64,000 bases of DNA from NCBI GenBank assembly GCA_900491605.1, contig UESW01000055.1:62001-126000 (forward strand). The letters are read 5' to 3'. The notes under the pieces were generated by a model. The model was not told the DNA's origin. It ran no database searches and worked only from the letters and a program-made list of their open reading frames with translations. This document shows, piece after piece, positions 47,061-58,990 of the stretch. The first letter of the stretch is position 1, and each line of letters opens with the position of its first letter. This stretch comes from Calamus simplicifolius (taxonomy: Eukaryota > Streptophyta > Magnoliopsida > Arecales > Arecaceae). The position numbers were made by a program, and so were the translations under genes.

Positions 47061-50000
47061 ATGATATTGCAGGAATGTCTTGTAGCCAAAAGATCAAAGA
47101 AAAAGTGGTACCTTGATAGTGGCTGCTCAAGACATATGACGGGTGACAAAGATGAATTCATCACCCTAAAAGAAAAGAAAGGTGGAGTTGTGACGTTTGG
47201 CGATAACGGTAAAGGTCAAATTATGGGCCTTGGTAAAGTTCGCATAACTCCATCTATATATTGATAATGTACTTTATGTTAATGGTTTGAAGCATAATCT
47301 AATAGTATAAGTCAATTATGTGATAAAAATTTTAATGTTTCATTTAAATCTTCTATATGCACTGTAACTAATTCTATTGATGATAGCATTGTATTTACTG
47401 GTTATAGACATGGCAATGTTTACTTAGTTGACTTGGAAAAATTATCTTTGAGTGATCATTGCTTAATTGCTGACAATGCTAACATAAATGAAATTAGTTG
47501 GTTGTGGCATCGTAGATTAGGTCATGCAAGCACACACCTTATTTCAAAACTAATTAAAATGGATTTAGTTAAAGGTTTACCTAAACTAGATTTTGAAAAT
47601 AATAAAATATGTGATGCATGTCAATTTGGAAAACAAACTAGAAGTTCTTTAAATCTAAAAACATTGTTTCAACTTCTAGGGCACTAGAGCTACTTCACAT
47701 GGATCTTTTCGGACCAACTAGAACCACAAGTCTAGGAGGAAAGAAATATGGTCTAGTGATTGTAGATGATTATTCTAGATATACTTGGGTAATGTTTTTA
47801 GCTCACAAAGATGAGACTTTCTCGATTTCCTGAAATTTTTCAAGAAAGTCACAAATGAGAAAAACACTACTATAGTATCTCTAGAAGTGATCATGGAACA
47901 GAATTTGAAAATCACTATTTGAAAATTTCTGCACTGAAAATGGAATTAATCATAATTTTTCAGCCCCTAGGACTCCACAACAAAATGGTGTAGTTGAAAG
48001 AAAAAATAGGACTCTAGAAGACATGGCCCGTACCATGCTATGTGAAAGCAACTTACCAAAGTATTTTTGGGCGGAAGCAATTAACACAGCATGTTACATC
48101 TTAAACAGAGCTTTAATAAGACCAATATTAAAGAAAACACCTTATGAATTATGGAATGAAAGAAAACCAAATATAAAATACTTTCATGCATTTGGATGTA
48201 AATGTTTCATTCATAATAATGGTAAAAACAACTTAGGAAAATTTGATGCTAAATCTGATGAAGGAATTTTTCTAGGATATTCAACAACTAGTAAGGCATA
48301 TAGAATCTTTAACAAGAAAACCTTAGTAGTTGAAGAATCCATTCATGTAGTTTTTGATGAATCTTTAGCAACTGGATCTGAAAAGATTGATGATGAGGAA
48401 GATACAAACATAATTGAAAAAGATCTTGAAAAACTTAATATTGAAGTATCTTCTGATCATGAACAAGAAGCTAAAGATGATGATTCACATAAGGACGATG
48501 ATGTCAATATTGATCATAATGATGTAGATCTTCCAAGAGACTGGAGATATGCTCATAGTCATCCTAAGGAATTGATTATAGGCGATCCATCTCAAGGAAT
48601 AAGGACTAGATCATACATGAGAAATATTAGTAATCATCTTGCATTTGTATCACAAATTGAACCTAAAACTATTGAAGAAGCTGAAAAAGATAATAATTGG
48701 ATGTTAGCATGCAAGAAGAACTAAATCAATTTACAAGAAATAATGTTTGGACCTTAGTTGAAAGACCTAAAAATCATTCAGTAATAGGATCAAAATGGGT
48801 TTTAGAAATAAACTAGATGAAAATGGCATTGTAATTAGAAACAAAGCTAGATTGGTTGCTAAAGGATATAATCAAGAGGAAGGTATTGATTTTGATGAAA
48901 CCTTTGCACCTGTAGCTAGATTAGAAGCCATTAGGCTATTACTTGCATTTGCATGTCATATGAATTTAACTTATTTCAAATGGATGTAAAAAGCGCATTT
49001 TTAAATGGATTTATAATGAAGAAGTTTATGTAGAACAACCACCAGGTTTTGAAGATCACGAGTTTTCAAATCACGTTTTTAAATTGCACAAAGCTTTATA
49101 TGGTTTGAAACAAGCACCTAGAGCTTGGTATGATAGGTTAAGTAAATTCTTAATAGAAAATGATTTTACAAGGAAATGTTGATAAAACTTTGTTTTTGAA
49201 AAGAAAAGGTAAAGATTTACTTGTAGTACAAATATACGTAGATGACATTATTTTTGGTGCTACTAACGAATCTCTTTGTCAAGAATTTGCAAAGTTAATG
49301 CAGGGAGAATTCGAGATGAGCATGATGGGAGAACTCAACTTCTTCCTTGGACTCCAGATCAAACAAAGCAAAGAGGGAATCTTTATCAACCAAACCAAAT
49401 ACACAAGAGAACTACTCAAAAAGTTTGGTATGGAAACAATGAAACCCCTCGGAACTCCAATGAGTCCTTCATGCAAGCTGGACAAAGATGAAGAAGGTAA
49501 AAAGGTTGATCAAAAGTATTATCGAGGTATAATCGGATCCCTTCTTTATTTAACAGCAAGTAGACCAGACATTATGTTTTCAGTATGTTTATGTGCTAGA
49601 TTTCAATCTGAACCTAAAGAATCACATTTAATAGCTGTTAAAAGAATACTAAGATATGTAAGTGGAACAAAAAATGTAGGTTTATGGTATTCTAGAGACT
49701 CCACATTAAATCTAATTGCATATTCAGATTCTGATTATGCTGGATGTAAATTAGATAGAAAAAGCACAAGTGGTGCATGCCATTTCTTAGGAAGTAACTT
49801 AATCACATGGTTTAGCAAAAAGCAAAATTCAGTTGCATTATCAACTACTGAAGCTGAATATGTAGCAGCTGGAAGTTGCTGTGCGCAAATCCTATGGATT
49901 AAGCGACAACTTGAAGACTATGGTATCACACTTGATAAAACCCATAAGATGTGATAACACTAGCGCAATTAATTAACAAAGAATCCAATTCAACACTCAA

Positions 50001-50180
50001 GAACTAAACACATAGAAATCAGATATCATTTTATAAGAGAACATGTAGCAAATAATGAAATATGTCTTGATTATGTTAACACTGAAGAACAATTAGCTGA
50101 CATATTCACTAAACCTTTAAATGAAGAAAGATTCTGTTATCTTAGAGGAGAGTTAGGTATTTGTGATCCTTTAGAATGAA
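47061..50180 (+). pseudogene. Copia (second) pol: protease, integrase, RT, RNase H
   Basis: Protease: WYLDSGCSRHMTGD near 47107-47150. Pre-integrase zinc region: WLWHRRLGHAS and CDACQFGKQTRSS. Integrase: LLHMDLFGPTRT and VDDYSRYTWVMF, then a broken middle near 47820-47940, then TPQQNGVVERKNRTLEDMAR with the Glu. [20 protein letters not shown] and [14 protein letters not shown], a broken stretch (48985-49160), then VVQIYVDDIIFGATNE (active site) and MGELNFFLGLQI. RNase H: AYSDSDYAGCKLDRKSTSG and ALSTTEAEYVAA. The end carries HFIREHV-like and LADIFTKPL-type motifs. Breaks are mostly single-base losses in A or T runs. Confidence 0.9.
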
Positions 50181-50349
50181 TTTGAAACCCCTAAGGAAAT
50201 TTTATCTAAGATTCTTTCAAATCCTCAATCTTAAGGAAATCTTATCTAGAATTCATATCTAATTGATTCACTCATATCCAATGATTATTTATCAATTTTT
50301 ATGATCATTTTCCGGACACATTTCAGAAATTTCATGTTTTGGTCTGAAA

Positions 50350-50545
50350 TGGTCTCGGAGCCGACTCGATGCGTATCGGAGTCGACTCCCGGTTTCAACT
50401 GAAACTCTCGAGTCGACCCCTCTCTGGCGCGAGTCGACTCCATGTCGGGACGGACTTTCTGTGTCTGTGCCGAGTCGACACTTGGGTTTGCGCGAGCCGA
50501 CTCGAGGTGGTCCCAAATTGATTTTCTAGGGCAGAGTCGACTCGT
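50350..50545. repeat. Internal GAGTCGAC array before the extra ORF, 7 copies
   Basis: Seven copies of GAGYCGAC in about 195 bases, in the gap between the end of pol and the ATG at 50645. The flanking bases (CGGAGTCGACTCC, CGAGTCGACCCC) match those in the LTR array. No TATA box is seen between the array and the ATG. Confidence 0.88.
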
Positions 50546-50644
50546 CGCTCATTCTATTCGACCCCAATCGTAAAATACTCTCTCCACACTCTCCCAAACC
50601 CTCCAAACTCCCAATAATCCCTGTTTATCACCTCCAATCATCAA

Positions 50645-51660
50645 ATGGCACCTAAAACTAGAGGATCGAGTGTTGTGGCGGGTGGCATCAAGAGAAAGCG
50701 TTCCGTGAAGAAGCCGGTGAAGCGTCCCGTGCGAGAGCCTTCTCCAAGCTCGGACTCCACCTCATCTGCTTCTACCCCAACTGCTGCTCCTGCTGCCACG
50801 TCCTCCCAGGTAGACCGACTAGCAGATAGGATCATTACCACTGGTAGGAAGATGGATTTTGAATTGTTTGAGAATGAGGGTTTTCTAGTTGGGAGACAGT
50901 TAATCGAGATGGGTTGGGAGAAAGTTTGCTCTCTTGAGTGCCCGACTTATCCCTCATTGTTAAAGAATTTTACAAAAATTTGTCTAGAGGAGACCATGGG
51001 CTTATTAGCAATGTGAGAGGAGTAAGAATTTCAGTGACTGCTGAGATCTTGTCTAGATTATTGGATTTACCTTTGTCTGGCACCTCCACATTTTCTTCTG
51101 ATGACCGCGCCCCAGCTTTATCCAGATTATTAAACAGGGATGTGGTTGGATTTGAAGAGATTCTTGCTAATCAGCTTCCTTAGAGTTGAGATTGCTTCAC
51201 AATATCTGCAGTAGGATTCTATTTCCTAAAACGGGTAGATTTGACTATGTTTCGAGAGAGATGTTTTTGTAATGGACGCCATAGTGACAGGCAAGCCTAT
51301 CAATCTTCCCAGCATGATTCTGTGGTACATAGCAGATTGTGGAGGGAAAAGGAAATCTCTGCCTTATGGGATGATCCTTACTATGATTTTTCGAAGCCAG
51401 GGTGTGGTGATTTCTGATAATGAACCCATGAAGAATTTAAGACATACTGATTTTTATAGTCTAGCAACAATTCATCGGATGGGTTTTGTCAAAAAGAATG
51501 GTAAATGGGAAAGGAAAGGAGTGACAGAGAAAGAGCTACAGATACTGAGGCTGCAGGACCCTCTGTTAGACATCCTTCGCCTGCACCTCCGAGCCCTTGG
51601 TTTCTGCCTCTGCTCCAGCCCCAGCTCCAACTTTTGTTCAGACTTCATCTTCTGCTAGCT
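50645..51660 (+). pseudogene. Extra ORF after pol (putative plant transposon protein, Transposase_32-like)
   Basis: It starts MAPKTRGSSVVAGG with a basic, Ser/Pro/Ala-rich N-terminus (KRKRSVKKPVKRPVREP, nuclear-signal-like). The globular part follows: FENEGFLVGRQLIEMGWEKV, then after a frameshift near 50940-51010 YPSLIVKEFYKNLSRGD-type sequence, VRGVRISVTAEILSRLLDLP, a break near 51183, then TGKPINLPSMILWYIADC and KKSLPYGMILTMIF-like sequence. These blocks are those of the 'putative plant transposon protein' family found as an extra ORF in some plant Copia elements. Its job is unknown. A coiled-coil-like continuation (51660-52035, LKDYVKIQSEGMKNIVDHL) may be its C-terminus. Confidence 0.7.
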
Positions 51661-52035
51661 TTTCAGATCAACAAATTATGCAACTCAAAGCCTTACTTGA
51701 AGATCAATCTGATAAGCTTAAAACTGATTTGAGAATAAATTTATGCATTTGAGAGAAACACTTTATTCTCTTGATGATCGTATTCAAAGATTGAGTCCAC
51801 TCTCGGATCTTCATCGGCATCCTTAAGTAGTGATCTCAAGAATATTTTTGAAGAGCTTAAGGATATGTGGAGATGGAGAGACATATGCAAAGAGCAACGC
51901 AGAGCTTCAAGACAAAATTAAGAGTGCGTGCACCTTTGTTGATGAAAAACTCAAGGACTATGTAAAAATTCAATCTGAAGGAATGAAAAATATAGTTGAT
52001 CATCTAACTAGAATTGTAAGAACTCATTTTTGAGT

Positions 52036-52391
52036 TACTAGAGTTTCAATCTTGTTTTGTACTGAAGTTTTTTATGCTTTCTTTATGAAATCAATGTACT
52101 GAACATTTTGATGTATTAGACTTTTAAATGAAATGAATTCTCTATTTCCTTATTTCAATGAATTTGAATGAATGTTTATGATTCTCTATCTTTTTGTTGA
52201 TAACAAAAAAGGGGGAGAATTTTATAGTTCTATGATTGTCTATGATTGTGATAAAATGAGATAAACAATGGGTTAATTAATTAAGTTTCATAGGGGGAGC
52301 TACCTCATTAAGGGGGAGCCTAAACTTAACTATGAAAACAAAATTAATTCACTAATCAATCATGAACAAACTCAATATTTTTGTCATCATC
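52036..52391. other. Copia (second) 3' non-coding region
   Basis: It follows the extra ORF. It contains AAAAAAGGGGGAGAA at about 52206-52220 and further AGGGGGAGC strings at about 52291-52317. These are purine-rich tracts that resemble the polypurine tract and may be decoy or secondary plus-strand primers. Confidence 0.5.
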
Positions 52392-52405
52392 AAAAAGGGG
52401 GAGAT
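52392..52405 (+). promoter_or_regulatory. Polypurine tract of the second Copia
   Basis: AAAAAGGGGGAGA followed by T, immediately before the 3' LTR: the plus-strand primer site. Confidence 0.9.
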
Positions 52406-54120
52406 TGTTGAAAGATTATGAAAAATTATATGATCCAATCCTTTTGATTTTGATGATTACTAAAAGCCATTGAGTTTATTAAAGGATGTAATGAGTTTAT
52501 GAAAATGAAGCAACAAATTTACTTTGAACAATCAATGAGAATGAGAATGCTCAAGTTTAACTTTAATCAATTTTGATTGTGACTTTAAACTCAATATTCA
52601 AACTTTCGAAAAGAAATGTTATAATTCATGTTTTATTCAAAAGCTTATGGATTAGTTCATGAATCACTTCTAAAGATTAATTCTATTGATTTCATGTCAA
52701 AACAATGAACTAAAATGAATCTGGAACGATTTTAATGTCAATCAGAAAAGTTTCTGATTTTTGATACGTTCCGGAGCCGACTCCTGAGTTTCAGAGTCGA
52801 CTCCGCTCAGTGTACAGAAATGTGCATCTGTGTCGAGTCGACCCATGAAATTGTCGAGTCGACCCCTGATTCTGTCGAGCCGACTCCTGGACTGTGCGAG
52901 TCGACTCCGCTCAGACACCAGAAGAGTGTTTTTCTGAGCATCTCTCGAGTCGACCCCAAGTCTTTCACGAGTCGACTCCCGACTATCAGGAGTCGACACT
53001 TCACCTTTATCGAGTCGACCCCTAACATTTCTATTTTTGGTAAAATAGCTCGAGCCGACTCGGGAAAAGCATGAGTCGACTCCAGCAAATCTGGGCGCGA
53101 TTCTTAACGATGACACATCAGCCCCAACGGTTAGATTTTTAAATAACGGCTATTTTTCCTTGTCTCTAACGGATATATTTTTGCAGATTCTATAAATAGA
53201 GGAGTTCTTTTCAAATCAAAACAACCCAGAGAAAATCAAAAAGAGAGAAAAGAATATCATTTGAAAAGAGGGAAAAACAGAGCTATGAAAAATTTTTTAG
53301 CTCAAAGAAGAGTGTTTCAAAAGGAGTGAAATCCAAGTGAAAGTTTCGTCTACTCCTTCTCATCATTCCACAAAAGCCAGAAGAAAATCCAAGAGCATTT
53401 CAAAGGTCAAATCTGTGGATTTTCAAAAGAGGAAAAAGCTTCATCTCAACTCCAAAAGTCTTCAACGTCAAGAATCTAGCTGAGGCGTGATTCAACACTT
53501 CAAGAGGAGTTGAAGAGAAGAAGGGAGAAAGCCCAAGCATCTACCATCGGCAAAATTATCAGGCTTTTCTAACCTTTTAATATTTTGTACTTAATTTGTA
53601 TATCTGCTCAAGGGGAGCACATTATTGTTCAAACACTATAATCCTTTTTGTTTGCTGATTCAATTTGTGGATTGAATTAGTGGAGGTTGGTATACCTCAT
53701 TACAAGCCGGAGTGCTTGTGTTGGGTTAGTTGTGAGCCCTAGAAAAACAACGTGTAGGGTTTTGTGCTGGTAAGCCCGAGTTAAAACCAGCTGGGTTCGT
53801 TGTGCGCCCGGTAAAACAACAAGTTTGAGTTGTGAGCTTGGAAAACAACTCGGCTGTAATCTAGAGAGATTATAGTGTGGACCCAAGTGAATCTTGGGAG
53901 TGGACGTAGGTGCTGGTTGCGCCGAACCACTATAAAATTATCTTGTGTTTGCCGTGCATCATTTTCTCTATCTCTATCTCTCTTTATCAACTGCTTGTTC
54001 ATTGCTTATTAGTTAATCTCACTTGCACATCTTGCTAACTAATCAATTAAAGTTAAAAAGTCTTAAATTTTTTAAGAACCCAATTCACCCCCCCCTCTTG
54101 GGTTGCCATCTGGGCCAACA
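52406..54120 (+). repeat. Copia (second) 3' LTR
   Basis: 1,715 bases. Aligned by eye with the 5' LTR, differences are about a dozen C/T or G/A transitions and a slightly larger number of one- or two-base indels, mostly in homopolymers. The GAGTCGAC array is at 52770-53085 and the TATA box at 53190-53199. Confidence 0.94.
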
Positions 54121-54928
54121 ATATAGAATCAGGATGGCCAAGATCCTAGAAAGCAGTTCGGGCCCAAACATCATAGATAGATCCTGGGTTCTTCAAGTCT
54201 TGTCATCATCCATTAGTTGATCACTGACTTGGAGGTTTTCAGTAATATTCACACTGACAAAAGTTGGCCACCGAGACAATGGGATTGGGAAGATCCATGC
54301 ATCCTGACTAACATCAATAGTGGTCCCGTCTCCCATCAAGCATCTAACATCAGCCATAGCGATAGGGGCACGGGCATAAATCTCCTTCTAGATAAAAGAG
54401 CAGCCTCTAGGTGGATGAAAGGGGCTCCCTGCCTCCAAAAACCATAGTGAGCTCTCATCACTTTATTCCATAGGTAACTAGGCTAAAGTAAATATCTCAC
54501 AGCATGTCTGACAATCAAAGTTTTCCTCCTAGCAAGAAGGGACTGGATCCTGAGGCCTCCATCTTTGGTAGACCGGCAAACGATGTCCCAGTCAAGTAAA
54601 TGAACACCATGGCCATCCTGTCTGGACCTCCATAGGAAACTTTAGAATGTATGTTCCGGCTCCCTCAGATAGGATCTAGGTACTATAGTATTGGCCATAA
54701 GGTAGATAAAAATGGAGCTAAGCATGGACTGGATAAGAGTAACTCTGCCCATTATGGAGAGAGTAGCAACCTAAAAACTCTCGAGATGATCCCGGACCCG
54801 TTATACCATAGGCCTAACCTTTAGTTTCCACAAACAACCACTGGTCATAGGGACACCAAGGTAGGTTAGAATCCCCTGCTGCTCTAAGATCCCCAGGCTA
54901 CATAGGATTGCCAGCTTTGTGCAGGGAT

Positions 54929-55865
54929 TCATTTTGGGACTAAGTATAACAGAGGATTTAAGCAAATTAACAAGCTAGCCAAACTCTCGACAATAGGATT
55001 CCATAACACTTGCAAAGCATCTGGCATTTTGGGTGAAGGCCCAGCCAATGAGCAGACAATCATCAACAAAGAGGAGGTAAGAGAGAGGCTGGGCTTCAGG
55101 GGCAGTCCGATAGGGCTCCAAACATGATTGCTGGACCGTAACTCCCAGAGCCCTAGTATGAACAGGTATGGAGACAAAGGGCACCCTTGAAGTAGACCGA
55201 TCGATAAGGGAAAGTAGTCCATCGCAGTATCATTCACCAGGATAGCAAATAAAGGCCCCTCCACACAGGCCATGGTCCACATGATCCAAGTATCTGAAAA
55301 GTCGAAGTCATGAAGGGTCCACTGGATAAAGTGCCACCTCATCCGATCATAAGCATGCTCCATGTCAAGCTTAATAGCTATGAGACTCCTTCAAGATGGG
55401 GCTCGCCTGAGGTCATATATACATTTTTGAGCAAGGAGGACATTATCAGTAATGCCACGGCCTCGGACAAAAGCTTCTTGTTCAGGACTATTAAGGCGAG
55501 GTATAGTCTTTTGTAGCCGTCCAACCAAAACCTTTGCACAAACTTTGTAGATGGTGTTGCAGAGGTTGATAGGCCTGAAATGGCTAGGAGAAGATGCATC
55601 AGATCTTTTGGGGATGAGAGTGATCAAGGTTTTCTTCCAATCCTCCGGGGTACCAGAATCAAAAGCCTCCATAACAGCTGCAGTAACCTCGCCCCCAACA
55701 ATCACCCAATATCGCCTAAAGAAAAAAGGAGGAAAACCATCCGGGCCAGGAGCTTTATCCTCCCCCAATGACCAAAGAGCATACCGCACCTCTCGGTCAG
55801 AATCGGGCTGGATAAGGATCGAGTTTTTCTGTTTAGTAACTCGGACCTCAGGGCGTGGACCCTGA
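54929..55865 (-). pseudogene. LINE reverse transcriptase
   Basis: Minus strand. The N-terminal RT block is at 55789-55391 (DKAPGPDGFPPFFFRRYW, LITLIPKRSD, HFRPINLCNTIYKVCAKVL, SPEQEAFVRGRGI). After a break comes MEHAYDRMRWHFIQW (normally KAYDR) and GLLQGCPLSPYLFIL. The catalytic box is LLFVDDCLLIG near 55080-55050 (FADD changed to FVDD, which keeps both Asp). It carries out target-primed reverse transcription. Two or more frameshifts are present. Confidence 0.9.
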
Positions 55866-56520
55866 GAGGTTGTGCCATCTCATGGTGTTAGGTTCCACCT
55901 GGATCTGAAGTACTGGAAGAAACGATCAGTAATTGCCTCACTTTCAGTCAAAGTAGTACCATCATCCTCCCTCAACTGCTGGATCCAATTGGCTGACCTC
56001 CTGACCATGGTGGCTTGATGAAAGAATTTGATATTTCAGTCCCCTTCCTTAATCCACTGCACACGAGACTTCTATCTCCACAGGGTCTCTTGTTGTCTTA
56101 GGAGAGAATGGTGGGCTGTATTAGGAGAGATGGTGGGATGAGAGGCAATGGCAAAGTCTCCCAATATCAGATTCCTGAAGGCCACCCTCCTGGACCTCCA
56201 GCCTCTGGAGCTCAACTATATCAGCCTCCACATCGGCAATCCACCTGAAGATATCACCCATCTCGGTTCTATTCCACCAGTGGAGTCTGTGCTTTGCCAG
56301 CTTCAAGCGCTGAGACATGCGATATCTTGCATCACCATAGATAGGCAGACTCCAAACAGCACTAATCAGCTCCTAGGATCTAGGGTATAAAGTCCATAGT
56401 TTCTCGAAGTGAAAGGGGGCATCTTAGGGAGCTCAAACTATCAGTGATAATAAAGATTGGGCAGTGATCAGACGTAATCCTTGGTAGGTGTTGAACCTGA
56501 TATCCAAGAAAGCGCTGTAA

Positions 56521-57193
56521 CTAGGCTGCAGATCCAAGGGCTCGATCAATCCTCTCCCAAACTCGAGCTGTACCAGCCCGATTATTACACCAGGTAAAGC
56601 GAGAGCCCGTGAAGCCCAGGTCAATCAAACCATTATCGGTTATAAACTTTCTGAACTCTCTAGAATCAATGTTATTTACATATTGTCTGCCCCTTATCTT
56701 CTCATGAGAGCCAACAATACAGTTAAAATCACCCACAACAAGAGAAGGAAGGCCCTGGGTGACTAACCTGGAAGACTCTTGCCAGAGATGCTGCATGATC
56801 CTATGCTCTGTGCTCGCATAAACACCAGCCAGGAGCCATGGAGGACTCATTTGATCCGAAATCATCAAAACTACCTGCTGCTCACTGGTGAAAAGCATCA
56901 GCCCTCATTGAACCTCGTCTCCATATAACCAAGATACCTCCTGATAGTCCCCTGGACTCGACGGCATAAGTGCTCCACAGAGGGTGAAGATGATGTCTCG
57001 TCCACCCTAGACTCCTCCCCGACAAACGGGTTTCCAACAGAATACAAATGTCTAGGAGATGTTGATTGAGCAGCCTACCAAGGTTATCCGAAACGCAGGT
57101 TTCCTTGCGCCCCATATATTCCAGATCAGGAGTCTGGTCATGACTTCGAGGAGAAAGGAAGGTCGCTCCTCTGCCCCCTTCCGTCATATGCAT
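56521..57193 (-). pseudogene. LINE endonuclease (exo_endo_phos type)
   Basis: Minus strand. It has ICILLETRLSGRS (catalytic Glu), STYAVESRGLSGGILVIW, a frameshift near 56890, WLLAGVYAS, LVVGDFNCIV (Asp-Asn) and LGFTGSRFTWCNNR, ending VWERIDRAL. It nicks target DNA to start insertion. The domain is complete apart from the frameshift and degraded N-terminal residues. Confidence 0.9.
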
Positions 57194-57266
57194 AGTCCCC
57201 TATCATGTGGATCCTCTGCCATCGTATTGCCATCATCCATGGCTTGGATAACCTACCGTAGTCTGT

Positions 57267-57540
57267 CCATAGCTTCCTCACGAGTCAACTCCCACGATGC
57301 CGGCTTAATTGCCAACTCCAGTATCAGGGGGATAGTAACCTCTTGTGGAGCTAGGGCATCCATGTTCAACTGATTAGCACTGGATCCCGAATCTTCCAAG
57401 ACTCCATAGCTGTCTCATGAGTCAACTCCTGCGATGTCGGCTTAATTGCCAACTCCGGTATCAGGGGGATAGTAACCTCTTGTGGAGCTAGGGCATCCAT
57501 GTTCAACTGATTAGCACTGGATCCCGAATCTTCCGAGACC
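57267..57540. repeat. 137-bp tandem duplication in the LINE ORF1 tail
   Basis: Copy 1 is 57267-57403 and copy 2 is 57404-57540. They are nearly identical with a few substitutions, for example CACGAGTCAACTCCC against CATGAGTCAACTCCT. As 137 is not a multiple of 3 the duplication shifts the reading frame. Confidence 0.93.
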
Positions 57541-58893
57541 CCTGCCAAGAAAACAAAAGGTCCTTGGATATCCTTAGGATTGTCAGTGCCAGTCCTTAAT
57601 TTAGTATCACTATGCTGTCTCCTAACAGTGGCTGTGCCATTTTTAGCTCTGGGTTTAGGCACCGGCATGCTGCTGCTTCCCTTTTGAAGTAGCGAACAAC
57701 AGCTATCCCCTTGAAGCAGCGAGCGAGCAGGGGATCGGGCTCTCTTGGAATGAGAGCGTTGTTTCCCCTTGAGATATTTCGTCAAGCACTCTATGGGTTC
57801 CATGGCCACCGGTGGAAGAGATGATGATCCTCCTTCGCCCTCCTCCTCCAGCGGCGAGAATCCCTAGACCGCACCTCGCAATCCCAGCTGGGAGGTCACC
57901 GGACGGGGAGGGGAACTCTGGCGGGCAACCTTCGCTGGTTTGGACCACCCATCGTCGACAAGCGGACCCTTCGGTACTGTTGATGGCGATTGATTGGCAT
58001 GATCCAGAGGAACACCCTTCTTCCTCCCTTCTGGTGCTGATGGCATCCACTTCCTGACAGCCAAGAGCTAAGGGCCAAAGCCGCCACCCCCTTGAAAAGC
58101 CTCCATCCCCTGCTCCATGGAGTTGTCGAAGTTGTCCGGCTGAAGCTTCGTCAGGGTGCCAACACCAGCGGCCAAACATGTGGAGGTGGGGTGTGGAAGA
58201 GCCCACATTGGAGGCAAACACTAGAATACCCGGTCGCAAGGGGTGAGTCAGGCAAATGCGAACTGCCATTCAGACAAAGCCAAGACGTCGACGATGCAAG
58301 GTGCAGTCATCCAATGCAACCAGATCCCCCGCCCAAGCTATGATCCATTGCAATGAAACGCTTCCCCACAGCTCCATCGGCAGCAGTGGGAGGCGCAACC
58401 AGATGACCACCGTCTGGATCACAAGAGGTGCCAGCACAAAACGTGGTCGCCATGGTTGGATGGCTATGGCCTTCCCAGTGACAGTCCACGACCTCTGTAG
58501 CACAAAGTCCCGGTCATTTACATCCGCAAACCCAAGGAGGAAGAATCCATCCTTCAGATCGAAGCCTGACACCTCATTCTTAATCCCTCCACGTCGCTGA
58601 ACTTTCCAAAGGAAAGCCTCAGCTGAGATTCTCCGCTCAAGAGACTGAGCAATGAGGCTCGTAGCTAGCCATGCATTCGTCTCCTCATTGATTTCATTAT
58701 CCAGGAGGTCGACGAATTCATGGAACCTTCTGGACAATTCCTTCACCATGGCCAAATTTGGTTCTGGTGTAACCCACATCGGCCGCATACGGTTCTCAGG
58801 AAGCTTTGATCCTCTTCGTGCAGCCATGTCCGGCTGCCTCGGAGAGTCCTCAGGCCTTTTCCCCCGCAGAGATGATCTCTGCTGTTCCGCCAT
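57366..58893 (-). pseudogene. LINE ORF1 (DUF4283 protein with CCHC-like motif)
   Basis: Minus strand. It begins MAEQQRSSLRGKRPEDSP. The DUF4283 domain spans about residues 60-190: ISAEAFLWKVQRRGGIKNEV, DGFFLLGFADVNDRDFVL, then a WTVTGKAIAIQPWRPRF segment. A CxxCGLxH motif lies near 58215-58192 in another frame, where a CCHC knuckle is expected. A variable Ser/Pro-rich tail follows with a 137-bp duplication. ORF1 proteins bind element RNA. The frame is intact for the first 207 codons and then broken. Confidence 0.83.
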
Positions 58894-58990
58894 GATGATG
58901 CTCTGTTCTGAGGCACTGTATCACACTCTCAGACACTATAGCACAAAGATCGCACTCTATCGCTCTCTTAAGGGTTGGTTTTAGTAACAA

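Larger units (their letters stand above)
43551..54120 (+). mobile_element. Copia LTR retrotransposon with extra 3' ORF (SIRE/Maximus-like), nested in a LINE
   Basis: 10,570 bases, with ends TGTTG and CAACA. The order is 5' LTR, Met-tRNA primer site, gag, protease, integrase, RT, RNase H, a motif array, an extra ORF, polypurine tract and 3' LTR. Large LTRs, a two-knuckle gag and an ORF after pol are typical of the SIRE/Maximus lineage; the assignment is by these features, not a search. Flanks are GATA before and ATATA after, so only a partial target duplication can be seen. The LTRs are very similar, so insertion was recent, yet the coding frames have many one-base indels. Confidence 0.9.
54121..58990 (-). 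mobile_element. 5' part of the large LINE (ORF1, endonuclease, RT)
   Basis: Minus strand, continuing the element whose 3' part is 42421-43550. Reading from 58990 to 54121: short leader, ORF1 (58893 to about 57366), endonuclease (57193-56521), RT (about 55865-54930), then thumb and connection sequence up to the Copia junction. The total without the Copia is about 6 kb, near full length for a plant LINE. Multiple stops and frameshifts make it inactive. No convincing target-site duplication was found. Confidence 0.88.
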
